Counted from the stretch's first letter, positions 8,960 to 18,461 are shown. The stretch is DNA of 64,000 nt from Geothermovivens sp964644845 (GCA_964644845.1 CAZXXS010000052.1:1-64000), one strand, 5' to 3'. Notes: generated by a model not told the origin, from the sequence alone. Numbers and translations: made by a program.

Positions 8960-9385
8960 TTAGCGAAACATGGCTTTGATACTACCCCAGGTGTGCCGCG
9001 CGCTCGAAATTTGCGGTGTCACAGAGACAACTGAAGAAAAGCTGAATGTGCCGTTGTTTTCCAGGATTTTCAGCCGGTAGTAGTACGTTTGCCCCGTGGT
9101 CTTGAACACGCTTTTGTCCACGTACGTGTACTCGTGGACGGTGTCGACCGAAAAAGGCCCTTCTGCGTCGACGCGCCCGACGCGTGTGAAAGCGGCGTCA
9201 CGGCTGACACTTCGCTGCACTTCGTAGGCCCGCACGTTGCGCTCAGCGCGCACACGCCACTTCAAGGTTACCTTGTCGTGCCCGGGCTCAGCCTTGAAAT
9301 CGACGATCACTACGCTCGCGAGTGCCAGGCTGAAGAACCCGAGCACCGCAACAACGACCGCCACAAGGCTTTTCGCATTTCTCAT
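8960..9385 (-). CDS. secreted fibronectin type III-like protein
   Basis: This 141-aa protein starts with a classical signal peptide (MRNAKSLVAVVVAVLGFFSLALA, cleavage after ALA). It continues as a single FnIII-like beta sandwich: VDFKAEPGHDKVTLKWRV, then AYEVQRSV and YTYVDKSV, then YYYRLKILENNG, with the Trp and Tyr core positions of the fold. Proteins of this type in FCB bacteria are often exported surface or adhesion modules. No catalytic motif is visible and no sorting tail follows. It has its own promoter (9422-9449) and terminator (8901-8930), so it is a monocistronic unit. Confidence 0.75.
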   Translation of the reverse strand: MRNAKSLVAVVVAVLGFFSLALASVVIVDFKAEPGHDKVTLKWRVRAERNVRAYEVQRSVSRDAAFTRVGRVDAEGPFSVDTVHEYTYVDKSVFKTTGQTYYYRLKILENNGTFSFSSVVSVTPQISSARHTWGSIKAMFR

Positions 9386-9421
9386 GCCCGTACCTCTCCT
9401 TCCGTCTGGAGTTGACGTTTA

Positions 9422-9449
9422 AAGTTAAGCATCCTTCCAAGAATGTCAA
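9422..9449 (-). promoter_or_regulatory. candidate promoter of the FnIII gene
   Basis: On the minus strand TTGACA (9449-9444), a 16-base spacer and TAACTT (9427-9422) lie about 40 bases before the ATG. The -35 box is a perfect consensus, while the -10 is the TANNTT form. Confidence 0.7.
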
Positions 9450-9565
9450 GTACTTTTTTCATCCGCAATTGTGCAGGGTGCCTTTCGTGCTGAACTGGTC
9501 AATCATGAACGTTGCGTCTCACTCTGAGAGATCCTCACGACGTTCGAACGCTACGCTCCCGCCGT

Positions 9566-9594
9566 TTGTTTTTGTCGCTCAGGTTTGCTAAGTT
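9566..9594 (+). promoter_or_regulatory. candidate promoter of the lipoprotein gene
   Basis: TTGTTT (9566-9571), 17 bases, then TAAGTT (9589-9594), 47 bases before ATG 9642. Its -10 box is identical to that upstream of the oxidoreductase at 53824-53829. Confidence 0.65.
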
Positions 9595-9641
9595 CCAAAG
9601 GATCGAACGTGCTGCGCACGACAAAAGCCCAGGAGCTTCTG

Positions 9642-10910
9642 ATGTCACGCATTCGGAAAGGGGCGCTTGTCTTACTTGTCGGCTTTTCGTTGGCCAACAT
9701 GAGCGGTTGCGGCCGACAGCCCCCTCAGCCCACTTACCTGTGGATCGATGCTGTGGCCAACTGGGAAAGAATTTCCTCACCCGCCGTCATTCTGGACATT
9801 TGCGAGCGCGCGCACCGCGCCGGTTTCACAGGGCTCTTGGTGGACGTCAAACCAATCACTGGCGAGGTGCTGTACCCGAGCAAAGTTGCTCCCCGAATGA
9901 CGGAGTGGAAGGGGGCTGTTAGCCCTGGTGGATTCGACTACCTGAACGACTTCGTCCGTCTCGGTCACGAGAACAAACTCCAGGTTCTGGCCGTTGTCAA
10001 CGTGTTCGCGGGTGGACATCGACGTTTCAAGAAAGGAATTGTGTACTCGAACTACCCCGATTGGCAAGCGGTTGCCTACACGCCCGACGGGCTTCGACCG
10101 ATGTCCGAACTCGAGGGTGTCGAAGCGGTTTTTCTGCAACCGAGCCGACGGACGGTCCAGGAACACGAACTGGCGATTCTCGACGAGATCGTTCGGCACT
10201 ACCCCGTTGACGGTGTTGTACTGAACCGGGTGCAGTACAGCGGTTTGGAGACCGACTTCAGCGAATCGTCCCGCAGCGCTTTTCAGTACTTTCTTGGGCA
10301 CAAGGTGGAGCACTGGCCTCAAGACGTGTACACCTACGACCACGGCCGGCGCGTGGCTGGCCCTCTGTACCGCGACTGGTTGCTTTTCCGAGCCAGCGTC
10401 ATCCACGATTTTGTCAAAGAAGCACGCGACCGCGTGAAGGCTGCACGCCCGCGTGCCCTATTCGGCGTGTACGCGGGTGCCTGGTACCCGCAGTCGCCGA
10501 CAACAGGGCTAAACTGGGCCAGCCGTGCGGCGCCTCGGATCTACCCGTGGCCCGATTCCAGCTTTCGACGCACGGCTGTCGCGGACCTTCTGGACTTACT
10601 GGTCTCGGGACTCTACTACGAGCACCTGGAGCCATCCGAATTGCCCCCAGGTATGCCTGGCGAACTACGGGGCTGGTACGCCATCGACAGCGCTGCTGAC
10701 AGTGTGAAAGCCGTAGTGGCCGGAGCGTGTCCGGTGTACGGTGGACTCCTGTTGAGTCAGTTCAGGCAGCAGCCGAAAAAGCTGCAGCGTGCGGTAGAAA
10801 TTTGCCGCACCAAACTGGACGGCGTGATGCTTTTTGATCTTGTTTACGTCGAAGAACTGGGGTGGTGGAAGCAGGTTCGAACCGTGTTGCACAGGCGCAG
10901 CCGGGACTGA
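9642..10910 (+). CDS. lipoprotein, glycosyl-hydrolase-like (GHL10/YngK-type) TIM-barrel protein
   Basis: This 422-aa protein has an N-terminal lipoprotein signal (hydrophobic stretch followed by ANMSGC), predicting attachment to a membrane lipid. The mature part looks like the GHL10 / DUF4985-type putative glycosidase barrel, with FTGLLVDVKPITGEVLYPS, LQVLAVVNVFAGG, PVDGVVLNRVQYSG and SGLYYEH as barrel-strand ends. The activity is unknown; related proteins are thought to act on peptidoglycan or polysaccharide. I cannot name the catalytic acids with confidence. The start was placed at ATG 9642 (AGGAG upstream) because the in-frame codons before it lie inside the promoter. Confidence 0.65.
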   Translation: MSRIRKGALVLLVGFSLANMSGCGRQPPQPTYLWIDAVANWERISSPAVILDICERAHRAGFTGLLVDVKPITGEVLYPSKVAPRMTEWKGAVSPGGFDYLNDFVRLGHENKLQVLAVVNVFAGGHRRFKKGIVYSNYPDWQAVAYTPDGLRPMSELEGVEAVFLQPSRRTVQEHELAILDEIVRHYPVDGVVLNRVQYSGLETDFSESSRSAFQYFLGHKVEHWPQDVYTYDHGRRVAGPLYRDWLLFRASVIHDFVKEARDRVKAARPRALFGVYAGAWYPQSPTTGLNWASRAAPRIYPWPDSSFRRTAVADLLDLLVSGLYYEHLEPSELPPGMPGELRGWYAIDSAADSVKAVVAGACPVYGGLLLSQFRQQPKKLQRAVEICRTKLDGVMLFDLVYVEELGWWKQVRTVLHRRSRD

Positions 10911-11018
10911 GCGTTTCCGAAGCGGTGTACGGTAAAGAGAGCAGCTGGGGGACCCTGCCACCTGACAACTCGCAATGCGTCGCTGGAGAAAATCGGGAGA
11001 TCCCCGGGAGGGCAGGTC

Positions 11019-11046
11019 TTGTTTTGCAGCCAAAATCTTGTAAATT
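11019..11046 (+). promoter_or_regulatory. candidate promoter of acnA
   Basis: TTGTTT (11019-11024), a 16-base spacer and TAAATT (11041-11046), 54 bases before the acnA ATG. Confidence 0.6.
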
Positions 11047-11100
11047 CCGGTTCGAAGAGAGCTTGGGCGTGCGTGGAAACCCACTTCTGAGGAGGGTTCA

Positions 11101-13839
11101 ATGAAAAGAGAGGACTTCCTTGTTGAGCTTGAGGCTGCGGCCGGAAAGGTGGCCGTGTACAGCTTGCCTGCGCTGGAGAAAGCCGGAGTGGGCAAGCTGG
11201 ACCGACTTCCTTTTTCGATCCGGGTGTTACTGGAAAATCAACTTCGTCACCTGGACGGCCGGATCGTAACGGAGGACGATGTGCGGAATGTTGCGGGCTG
11301 GCAGCCAACGCCGACGGGCAAAGAAATCCCGTTCATGCCAGCACGGGTTGTTCTGCAGGACTTCACCGGTGTGCCAGCTGTGGTGGATCTGGCAGCCATG
11401 CGATCAGCGGTGGCACGCGCCAACCGCGAGGCGCACCGCATCAACCCCATCGTGCCTGGTGACTTGATCATCGACCATTCGGTTCAAATCGATTTCTTTG
11501 GGACTCAGTACGCCTTGCCCAAAAACATGGCTCGGGAGTACCAGCGCAACCGCGAGCGCTACACCCTGCTGAAGTGGGCTCAAAAGGCTTTCGACGGATT
11601 TCGCGTTGTTCCCCCGGGTACAGGCATTATTCACCAGGTGAACCTGGAGTACCTGGCCAGAGTCGTCCAGTTGCGCGATTTCAACGGCCGCAAGACGGCA
11701 TTTCCGGATACACTGGTGGGCACGGATTCGCACACTACGATGATTAACGGAATCGGCGTGCTGGGTTGGGGTGTAGGAGGCATCGAAGCTGAGGCGGTGA
11801 TGCTGGGTCAACCGTACTACATGCTTGTCCCGCAGGTGGTTGGCATGCGTCTCACCGGGGAGCTGCCGGAAGGCGCCACCGCCACCGATCTTGTGCTGAC
11901 CGTGACGCAGATTCTGCGCCAGAAGGGTGTCGTTGGGAAGTTCGTGGAATTTTTCGGGCCAGGCGTGAGCAAGCTGAGTCTACCGGACCGCGCGACCTTG
12001 GCCAACATGGCGCCCGAGTACGGTGCAACGATGGGATTCTTCCCGGTCGATGGCGAGACGCTGGCTTACCTCCGTCTTACGGGCCGCGGGGACGAGCTTG
12101 TCGACCTGGTGGAACGCTACTGCAAAGAGCAAGGTTTGTTCCGAAGTGAGGACGCGCCCGAGCCAGAGTACAGCGACGTCGTTGAACTGGACATGAGCAC
12201 GGTGGAAGCCAGCTTGGCTGGACCGCGACGTCCCCAGGACCGCGTTACCCTGCGCAACATGCACAAGACTTTCCACGACACACTGCACAACACGTTTGGG
12301 ATCGACGTGCCGCCGGAGGACCACGCACGCTGGGCTGGCGAAGGTGGTTCTAATGAAGGGCAGGCAGCAGGGCAAAAGCCGCGTGCCGAGATTGTGATTG
12401 ATGACGAAGCAGTTCAGCTTTCCCACGGATCGGTTGTGATTGCCGCCATCACAAGTTGCACCAACACCAGCAACCCTTCAGTGATGATCGGTGCCGGGCT
12501 TGTGGCCAAGAAGGCTGTGGAGCGCGGTCTTCTGCCGAGGCCCTGGGTGAAAACCAGTTTAGCACCCGGCTCCCGGGTTGTGACGAATTACCTGGAAAAG
12601 GCGGGGCTCCTGCCTTACCTCGAGGCCCTGCATTTTCACGTCGCTGGTTACGGTTGTACGACCTGCATCGGCAACAGCGGTCCGTTGCCTGAACCAGTGG
12701 CCAACGCCATCAAAGAAAACGATTTGGTAGTGGCTGCGGTTTTGAGTGGCAACCGGAATTTCGAAGCACGGATTCACTCGCTGGTCAAAGCCAACTACCT
12801 GGCTTCGCCGATGCTGGTTGTGGCCTACGCACTGGCGGGCACCCTGGACATCGATCTCACCAGGGAGCCGCTGGACTACGACCCAAACGGCGAACCTGTG
12901 TACCTGAAGGACATCTGGCCCACGCAGGAAGAAATCCGCGAGGCCATGCAGAAAGCGTTGGACGCCGACATGTTCAAGCAGCGCTACGCCAGTGTGGCCG
13001 AGGGCGACGAACGCTGGCAGGAACTCACGGCACCGACCGGCGAGCTTTACGAGTGGGATCCAAAATCGACGTACATCCAGGAACCACCGTTCTTCAAGGA
13101 CTTCTCCGTTGACGTACCGCCACTGAAGGACATCGACGGTGCACGCGTTCTGGTGTTGCTGGGCGACACGGTCACGACCGACCACATTTCTCCGGCGGGC
13201 AGCATTCCTGTGGACAGCCCGGCAGGCCGGTACTTGATCGAACACGGAGTTGAGCCGAAAGATTTCAACACCTTTGGTTCGCGGCGCGGGAATCACGAGG
13301 TGATGATGCGCGGCACGTTCGGAAATGTGCGGCTGAAAAACCTGCTGGTGCCCGGTACCGAAGGGGGGTGGACGCTTTACCTCCCAACCGGGGAAAAGAT
13401 GAGCATCTACGACGCCGCGATGAAATACCAGCAAGAAGGTGTGCCGCTCCTCGTGATCGCTGGTAAGGAGTACGGAACTGGCAGTTCCCGCGACTGGGCG
13501 GCGAAAGGGACGCAGCTGCTCGGTGTGAAAGCCGTAATTGCCGAAAGTTTTGAGCGGATCCACCGGAGTAACCTTGTGGGCATGGGCGTCCTGCCGTTGC
13601 AGTTCAGGGAAGGGGAAAACCGTGAGTCGCTCGGGCTGACCGGCAAGGAGGTTTACACGATTTCCGGCATCGCTGAGGGGCTGACCCCCGGTAAACTCCT
13701 GACGGTCACGGCTCGCCGCGACGACGGCAGCGAGGTCCAGTTCCAGGTGGTCACGCGGTTAGATTCGCAGGTGGAAATCGAGTACTACCAGAACGGTGGT
13801 ATCCTGCAGACGGTTCTTCGCAACATGTTGAAGAGCTGA
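11101..13839 (+). CDS. acnA: aconitate hydratase AcnA
   Basis: This 912-aa aconitase of the AcnA/IRP1 type interconverts citrate and isocitrate in the TCA cycle. The [4Fe-4S] ligands are in SCTNTSNPSV and YGCTTCIGNSG. Substrate and active-site blocks include GTDSHTTMINGIGVLGWGVGG, GDTVTTDHISPAGSIP, NTFGSRRGNHEVMMRGTF and the swivel-domain loop YGTGSSRDWAAKG. The length and domain order are normal. ATG 11101 follows GAGGAGGGT. A promoter lies at 11019-11046 and a strong hairpin follows the stop, so it is a single-gene unit. Confidence 0.97.
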   Translation: MKREDFLVELEAAAGKVAVYSLPALEKAGVGKLDRLPFSIRVLLENQLRHLDGRIVTEDDVRNVAGWQPTPTGKEIPFMPARVVLQDFTGVPAVVDLAAMRSAVARANREAHRINPIVPGDLIIDHSVQIDFFGTQYALPKNMAREYQRNRERYTLLKWAQKAFDGFRVVPPGTGIIHQVNLEYLARVVQLRDFNGRKTAFPDTLVGTDSHTTMINGIGVLGWGVGGIEAEAVMLGQPYYMLVPQVVGMRLTGELPEGATATDLVLTVTQILRQKGVVGKFVEFFGPGVSKLSLPDRATLANMAPEYGATMGFFPVDGETLAYLRLTGRGDELVDLVERYCKEQGLFRSEDAPEPEYSDVVELDMSTVEASLAGPRRPQDRVTLRNMHKTFHDTLHNTFGIDVPPEDHARWAGEGGSNEGQAAGQKPRAEIVIDDEAVQLSHGSVVIAAITSCTNTSNPSVMIGAGLVAKKAVERGLLPRPWVKTSLAPGSRVVTNYLEKAGLLPYLEALHFHVAGYGCTTCIGNSGPLPEPVANAIKENDLVVAAVLSGNRNFEARIHSLVKANYLASPMLVVAYALAGTLDIDLTREPLDYDPNGEPVYLKDIWPTQEEIREAMQKALDADMFKQRYASVAEGDERWQELTAPTGELYEWDPKSTYIQEPPFFKDFSVDVPPLKDIDGARVLVLLGDTVTTDHISPAGSIPVDSPAGRYLIEHGVEPKDFNTFGSRRGNHEVMMRGTFGNVRLKNLLVPGTEGGWTLYLPTGEKMSIYDAAMKYQQEGVPLLVIAGKEYGTGSSRDWAAKGTQLLGVKAVIAESFERIHRSNLVGMGVLPLQFREGENRESLGLTGKEVYTISGIAEGLTPGKLLTVTARRDDGSEVQFQVVTRLDSQVEIEYYQNGGILQTVLRNMLKS

Positions 13840-13853
13840 GATTCGCAACGGGC

Positions 13854-13877
13854 GGGGCATCCTTTTCGGGATGCCCC
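13854..13877 (+). terminator. hairpin terminator after acnA
   Basis: A perfect 9-bp stem GGGGCATCC/GGATGCCCC with a 6-base loop begins 15 bases after the acnA stop. Only a short GTT follows, so the T tract is weak. Confidence 0.6.
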
Positions 13878-14232
13878 GTTACGCCCTGAGCACGTGGTTT
13901 CTGGGCCGGATTGCTCTAAGCAGGCTTGGTGCCGGAGGAGCCGGAACAAGGGAGCCTTCTGTGCTGTTTCCCTAACGACAACGATGTCGGATGTGAGATT
14001 CTTGACCTGAATCACTCCGCAAAAGCTGGTTCTGCCGCTACACAGGGCGTGTGTCGGGTCGCTTGCCGCACCGCTCTCTGCAGCTTGGGTGAACAGTTCT
14101 TTGAATGGGGCGATGTAGCGGGGCGTCTGGGTGGTTACGGCCGCGGGCAACGCAGCTTCTGGAACGACCTCAGTCGAGACCAGCGGTCGGGGGGCGCAAG
14201 GTCGGCGTGGGAAACCAGGACGGAGGGTGAGG
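13878..14232 (+). other. intergenic region before the GYF-MinD gene
   Basis: No gene or clear promoter is visible. A reading frame continues upstream of GTG 14233, but without a ribosome binding site or conserved residues. Confidence 0.4.
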
Positions 14233-15540
14233 GTGACGTCTTTCTTTGTGAGGTCGGAACGCGGAACGCAGGGGCCAATCTCGCTCGACGTGCTCCGGGA
14301 AATGGCCAGGCGGGGGCAACTTGGGCCACGTGACCAGGTTTGGTCCGACAAGGATGAGCAGTGGGTACAGGCAATTGATGTCGACGCTGTGCGCCGCCTC
14401 TTCAGCGTTGACTCGAGGCCAACCCTGAAGCGGCGCGTGGTTGCCGTGGCAAGCGGCAAGGGAGGAGTTGGTAAGACTGTCGTCTCGGCGTCTTTGGCGT
14501 CGGGTCTGGCCGTGCTCGGCTACAAAGTTGTGCTCGTAGAAGCTGACTGGGGGAATCCCAACCTGCACGCTCACCTGGGCATTTTTCGGCCGGAGAAAAC
14601 CCTAACGCAACTGCACAACAACCCAAGTTTTCGGCTGGACGACGTAGCCGTGGAAACGCCGGTTCCAAATCTGCGCCTTGTTTCGGCAGACGAGGGTATC
14701 CTCGGCGCTACGCGTTCCAGCTTGGCTGAGAGGCTACGGTTTGTGCGACTTCTGGGTTCCTGCGCCGCCGATTTTGTGATCGTGGACCTGGGCGCTGGCA
14801 CAGACTACCTGGTGCTGGACGTTTTCCTTGCTGCCGACACCCCCGTTCTGGTGACTACTCCGGATCCCCTTGCCCTGCAAAATGCGTTTAATTTGTTGAA
14901 AGTGGCCTTGGTACACTACCTGCGGCAGTTGAACACACCAGGCCTCAGGGAGCATCGGCTGGTGGGTGGAAACGGTCGCCCCGACCACCTTCTCCTGTAC
15001 CGATCGTTGCCGGAGCTGATCGAAGAACTACGCGGAAAAGACCCTGAGACAGCCCAGGTTGTGGAGAGTGCGATCGCGCGTTTGCGACCGCAGTTGATCT
15101 TGAATCAGGTGCACACTTCGAAAGAAGCGAAAGAAGGTGCGGCGTTGCAGCTCGCGGTTCGGGAGCTGCTGGGGCTTGAACTCGGTTACCTGGGCCACAT
15201 CCCGTGGGACGAACGTGTGCTGAAGGCGGTGAAGAGCTACAGACCGTTCATCGTGGCCGATCCGAGCGCCCCTTCTTCGCGGAACCTTGCCAAACTGATC
15301 GCCGTCAGATTTCTCGGGAAGGATTTTGTCTCGGGTTTCTTCGCCAGCAGGCGTTTGCGGAGCGACACCAGGAAGTTGGTGGAAGAGAAGCCCACCAAGG
15401 AAGCCAGGTCAGAGATCATCTGTTCGGTTCGCTGCCCGTACTGGGGGGACTGCGAATTTCAGGTGGGGGGAGAACCTTGTCCTGTACGCCAGTTCGAAAG
15501 TGTTTTCCAGGTTGAAAATCGCGCGAAAACTTCTCGCTGA
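14233..15540 (+). CDS. MinD/ParA-type ATPase with N-terminal GYF_2 domain and C-terminal four-Cys motif
   Basis: This 435-aa protein starts at GTG 14233, with GGAGGG six bases upstream. Residues 4-58 form a GYF_2-type domain (FFVRS...QGPISLDVLREMARRGQL...WVQA). A SIMIBI P-loop ATPase follows: deviant Walker A SGKGGVGKT (74-82), a switch-like VEADWGNPNLH, and FVIVDLGAGTDY as Walker B. It resembles FlhG/MinD proteins with an amphipathic or regulatory role in positioning. The C-terminus has four cysteines (C397, C401, C407, C416), which could bind a metal or Fe-S cluster. No flagellar or division genes are adjacent, so its cargo is unknown. groEL follows 80 bases later. Confidence 0.8.
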   Translation: MTSFFVRSERGTQGPISLDVLREMARRGQLGPRDQVWSDKDEQWVQAIDVDAVRRLFSVDSRPTLKRRVVAVASGKGGVGKTVVSASLASGLAVLGYKVVLVEADWGNPNLHAHLGIFRPEKTLTQLHNNPSFRLDDVAVETPVPNLRLVSADEGILGATRSSLAERLRFVRLLGSCAADFVIVDLGAGTDYLVLDVFLAADTPVLVTTPDPLALQNAFNLLKVALVHYLRQLNTPGLREHRLVGGNGRPDHLLLYRSLPELIEELRGKDPETAQVVESAIARLRPQLILNQVHTSKEAKEGAALQLAVRELLGLELGYLGHIPWDERVLKAVKSYRPFIVADPSAPSSRNLAKLIAVRFLGKDFVSGFFASRRLRSDTRKLVEEKPTKEARSEIICSVRCPYWGDCEFQVGGEPCPVRQFESVFQVENRAKTSR

Positions 15541-15620
15541 GTTCGACTGCACGGGCATTTGGCTGACTTGTGGCTGTTGGGACCGAGTTGGTGTCTTGAG
15601 GCAGTTGAGGAGGTGAGAAA

Positions 15621-17240
15621 ATGGCGAAGGAGATCGTCTACTCGGAGCAAGCACGATCTGAACTTCGCGAGGGGATGGAACTGCTGGCCAACACAATCAA
15701 AGTAACGCTTGGACCCCGGGGACGGGAGGTGGCCATCGAGAAGAAGTGGGGCGCTCCCGTCGTAACGAACGATGGCGCAACGATTGCGAAGGAACTGGAG
15801 ATCGATAAGCCGCTCGAGAACGTCGGTGTGCAGTTGCTGCGAGAGGTGTGCAAAAAGACGCAGGACGAAGCAGGCGACGGCACCACCACGGCAGCGGTTA
15901 TCGCCCAGGCCATTTACCGTGAGGGCTACAAGGATGTGGCTGCGGGTGCAAACGCAGCGGCCCTTCGGCGGGGCATCGAGAAGGCGGTGGCGCGCGTAGT
16001 CGACGAACTCAAACGGATGAGCCAGAAGGTTGAAACCTACGACGACACCAAACGTGTGGCTACCCTGGCGGCCAAGAATGACGAATTCCTCGGTAAGCTG
16101 ATTGCTGACGCACTGGACAAAGTCGGATCCGACGGAGCGATCACTGTCGAGGAAGCCAAAAGCACCGAGACCCAACTCGAGATCGTTGAGGGCATGCGTT
16201 TTGACCGTGGCTACCTGTCACCCTACTTCCTCACCAAGCCCGAAACGATGGAAGCCGAACTCGAGGAGCCTTACATTCTGATTCACGACAAGAAGATCAG
16301 TGCGGTCAGGGACATCCTTCCGGTTCTGGAGCAAGTGGCCCAAACCGGAAAGTCGCTTCTGGTGATCGCTGAGGATGTGGAGGGTGAGGCGCTGGCCACG
16401 ATGGTGGTCAACAAGGTGAAGGGGACGCTACGGTGTGCTGCTGTGAAGGCGCCGGGTTACGGTGACCGGCGCAAGGCCATGCTCCAGGACATCGCCATTT
16501 TGACGGGTGGTCGCGTGATCAGCGAGGAGGTAGGGCTGAAACTTGAAAACGTGCGCCTGGAGGATCTCGGTCGCGCGGAACGTGTGATCATCGACAAAGA
16601 CAACACCACCATCGTGGGAGGCAAGGGCAAAAAGGAAGAAATCGAAGGCCGCGTCAAATCGTTGAAGGCGCAACTGGAAGAGACAACCAGTGACTGGGAG
16701 CGGGAGAAGTTGCAGGAACGGATTTCGCGTCTTTCCGGTGGCGTGGCGGTTCTGCGCATTGGGGCCCCGACTGAAATTGCTCTCAAGGAACTAAAGGCCC
16801 GTGCGGAAGATGCGCTGGCCGCGACACGGGCGGCGCTCGAGGAGGGCACCCTGCCGGGCGGTGGTGTGGCGTACCTGCGCGCTGCACCGGTACTGGACGA
16901 GCTGGAAAAGCAGGTCGAAGGCGACGAGAAGCTTGGCGTCCGAATTCTGAAACGGGCTCTCGCGGCTCCTTTGCGACAACTGGCGGAAAACGCTGGTTGG
17001 GACGGTGCCGTTGTGTACGCAAAAGTGCGAGAGGGAACCGGCAACTACGGTTTCGATGTGGAACGTGAGGCCTTCGTGGACATGGTTGAAGCGGGTATCT
17101 TGGACCCGACAAAGGTGCTGCGTGTGGCTCTGCAAAACGGTGCCAGCGTGAGCTCTGTGCTGGTGATGACCGAGGCAGTTGTTGTGGAAAAACCGAAGGA
17201 GGAAAAGAAACCAAAAACATCGCCGGCGCCTGAGTACTGA
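15621..17240 (+). CDS. groEL: chaperonin GroEL (Hsp60), copy without groES
   Basis: This 539-aa group I chaperonin has the ATP-binding blocks LGPRGREV, VTNDGATIAKEL, AGDGTTTAAVIA and EEGTLPGGGVAYLRAA. It would form the tetradecameric folding chamber in the cytosol. Two points are unusual. No groES lies upstream, where it normally does. The C-terminus ends in a Lys/Pro/Glu-rich tail (EKKPKTSPAPEY) in place of the common GGM repeats. No CIRCE element is visible in the 80-base leader. It may be a second, specialised paralogue. GAGGAGG precedes ATG 15621, and a strong terminator hairpin follows. Confidence 0.95.
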   Translation: MAKEIVYSEQARSELREGMELLANTIKVTLGPRGREVAIEKKWGAPVVTNDGATIAKELEIDKPLENVGVQLLREVCKKTQDEAGDGTTTAAVIAQAIYREGYKDVAAGANAAALRRGIEKAVARVVDELKRMSQKVETYDDTKRVATLAAKNDEFLGKLIADALDKVGSDGAITVEEAKSTETQLEIVEGMRFDRGYLSPYFLTKPETMEAELEEPYILIHDKKISAVRDILPVLEQVAQTGKSLLVIAEDVEGEALATMVVNKVKGTLRCAAVKAPGYGDRRKAMLQDIAILTGGRVISEEVGLKLENVRLEDLGRAERVIIDKDNTTIVGGKGKKEEIEGRVKSLKAQLEETTSDWEREKLQERISRLSGGVAVLRIGAPTEIALKELKARAEDALAATRAALEEGTLPGGGVAYLRAAPVLDELEKQVEGDEKLGVRILKRALAAPLRQLAENAGWDGAVVYAKVREGTGNYGFDVEREAFVDMVEAGILDPTKVLRVALQNGASVSSVLVMTEAVVVEKPKEEKKPKTSPAPEY

Positions 17241-17300
17241 TCGCCCTGTTGGGGACGGCTTATGCCGTAATTCGCTGCGCTGGAAGTACTGGAGTACTGT

Positions 17301-17328
17301 GTGCCCGACGCGTTCAGGCGTCGGGCAC
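17301..17328 (+). terminator. hairpin terminator after groEL
   Basis: A perfect 11-bp stem GTGCCCGACGC/GCGTCGGGCAC with a GTTCAG loop starts 60 bases after the stop and is followed by TTGCGTTTCCGTTT. Confidence 0.8.
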
Positions 17329-17580
17329 TTGCGTTTCCGTTTACCAGGGAGGAGCCTGAGACCGCGAGCGAAATGAACCGGGGAACACGGGCTCTTGTAG
17401 TGTTCCCGTTCAGGCTGCGCGTGCACCCTGTGTCGAGTGCCCTTTCGCGCGTTGCGTTCTTCCACGGCAAAATTCGGTCTCGGCCCCGGGAACTGCAGCA
17501 AGAGGGCAGGCGTTGCGTCTTTGCACCAAAGCCAATGCCGAACCGCCGGGAACAGAACCAACAGGAAAGCGAGACGAAAC
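17329..17580 (+). other. leader region before the RluB-type gene
   Basis: No separate gene is visible. An in-frame extension upstream of GTG 17581 lacks conserved residues and a ribosome binding site. Confidence 0.4.
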
Positions 17581-18396
17581 GTGCCCGACGAGAACACCAC
17601 GAGCCGAAAACGATTCACCCGACAGGAGTTGCTGGAACGCAAACCCGGCGAAGACGACGGCCGCGAACACGAGTGGGTGACTCTTTCGCGGGCGTTGTCG
17701 AAGCTCGGCATCATGTCGCGGCGGCAGGCGATGGGCACCATCTGGTCGGGTCGTGTGAAGGTAAACGGCGTTGTGGTGAAAAAGCACAACGTGTGGGTTG
17801 ATCTGGCCAATGACGAAATCGCCCTGGACGGCAGGGTGCTAGAGCGCCAGCGTGAGTACGTGTACCTGGCACTGTACAAGCCAGTCAACGTCATGACGGC
17901 GCGTTTCGATCGCATGGGCCGCAAGACAATCTACGATTTCCTGCCAGACGTAGGTCGCTGGGTTTTTCCGGTTGGCCGCCTCGACTACGACAGCGAGGGG
18001 TTACTGATTCTCACCGACAACGGACCTCTGAGCCAGCGAGTCGCTTCACCCGAACACCACGTTCCAAAAACCTACCGCGTGAAGGTGGCGGGGCATGTGC
18101 GGGAGGAGGACTTGCAACCCTTGCGCGAAGGCATGGATTTGAAGGGTTACCGAACGCTTCCCGCCAAAGCTCGGGTTTTCCGACGGAACAAGGGCTCCAC
18201 TTGGGTCGAGGTGACAATCGTTGAGGGCAAAAACCGGCAGGTGCGGCGTATGCTGGGTCGGATTGGCTACCGTGTGTTGCGACTCGTGCGCGTGAGGGTG
18301 GGTCCCGTAAAGGTGACGGGGTTGAGGCCGGGCCAGTGGCGCTACCTGACCGACGAAGAGGTGACCGAACTGAAGAAGGCCGCGGGACTGGTGTGA
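17581..18396 (+). CDS. pseudouridine synthase, RsuA/RluB/RluE/RluF family
   Basis: This 271-aa protein has an N-terminal S4 RNA-binding domain (TLSRALSKLGIMSRRQA...GRVKVNGVVV) and a TruA/RsuA-type catalytic domain. The active-site Asp is in VGRLDYDSEGLLILTDNG, and the conserved VEGKNRQVRRML and VTGLRPGQWR are present. It isomerises a uridine in rRNA; RluB-like modification of 23S rRNA is the likeliest role. The N-terminus is basic (SRKRFTRQELLERKPG). GTG 17581 was chosen for AGGAAAG upstream and because further upstream the frame looks non-coding. A second pseudouridine synthase follows 65 bases later. Confidence 0.87.
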   Translation: MPDENTTSRKRFTRQELLERKPGEDDGREHEWVTLSRALSKLGIMSRRQAMGTIWSGRVKVNGVVVKKHNVWVDLANDEIALDGRVLERQREYVYLALYKPVNVMTARFDRMGRKTIYDFLPDVGRWVFPVGRLDYDSEGLLILTDNGPLSQRVASPEHHVPKTYRVKVAGHVREEDLQPLREGMDLKGYRTLPAKARVFRRNKGSTWVEVTIVEGKNRQVRRMLGRIGYRVLRLVRVRVGPVKVTGLRPGQWRYLTDEEVTELKKAAGLV

Positions 18397-18461
18397 GTAC
18401 GGTCGGGACGATTCGCGCGGTTTTTCCCGCGTCGAGAGGCTGAAATAAGGTCGAGGCGAAG

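Noticed and set aside
12559..13563. 334-codon minus-strand frame inside acnA
   Set aside because: It is a mirror of the aconitase coding frame, with no start signals.
15541..15620. possible CIRCE element before groEL
   Set aside because: No TTAGCACTC-N9-GAGTGCTAA inverted repeat is present.
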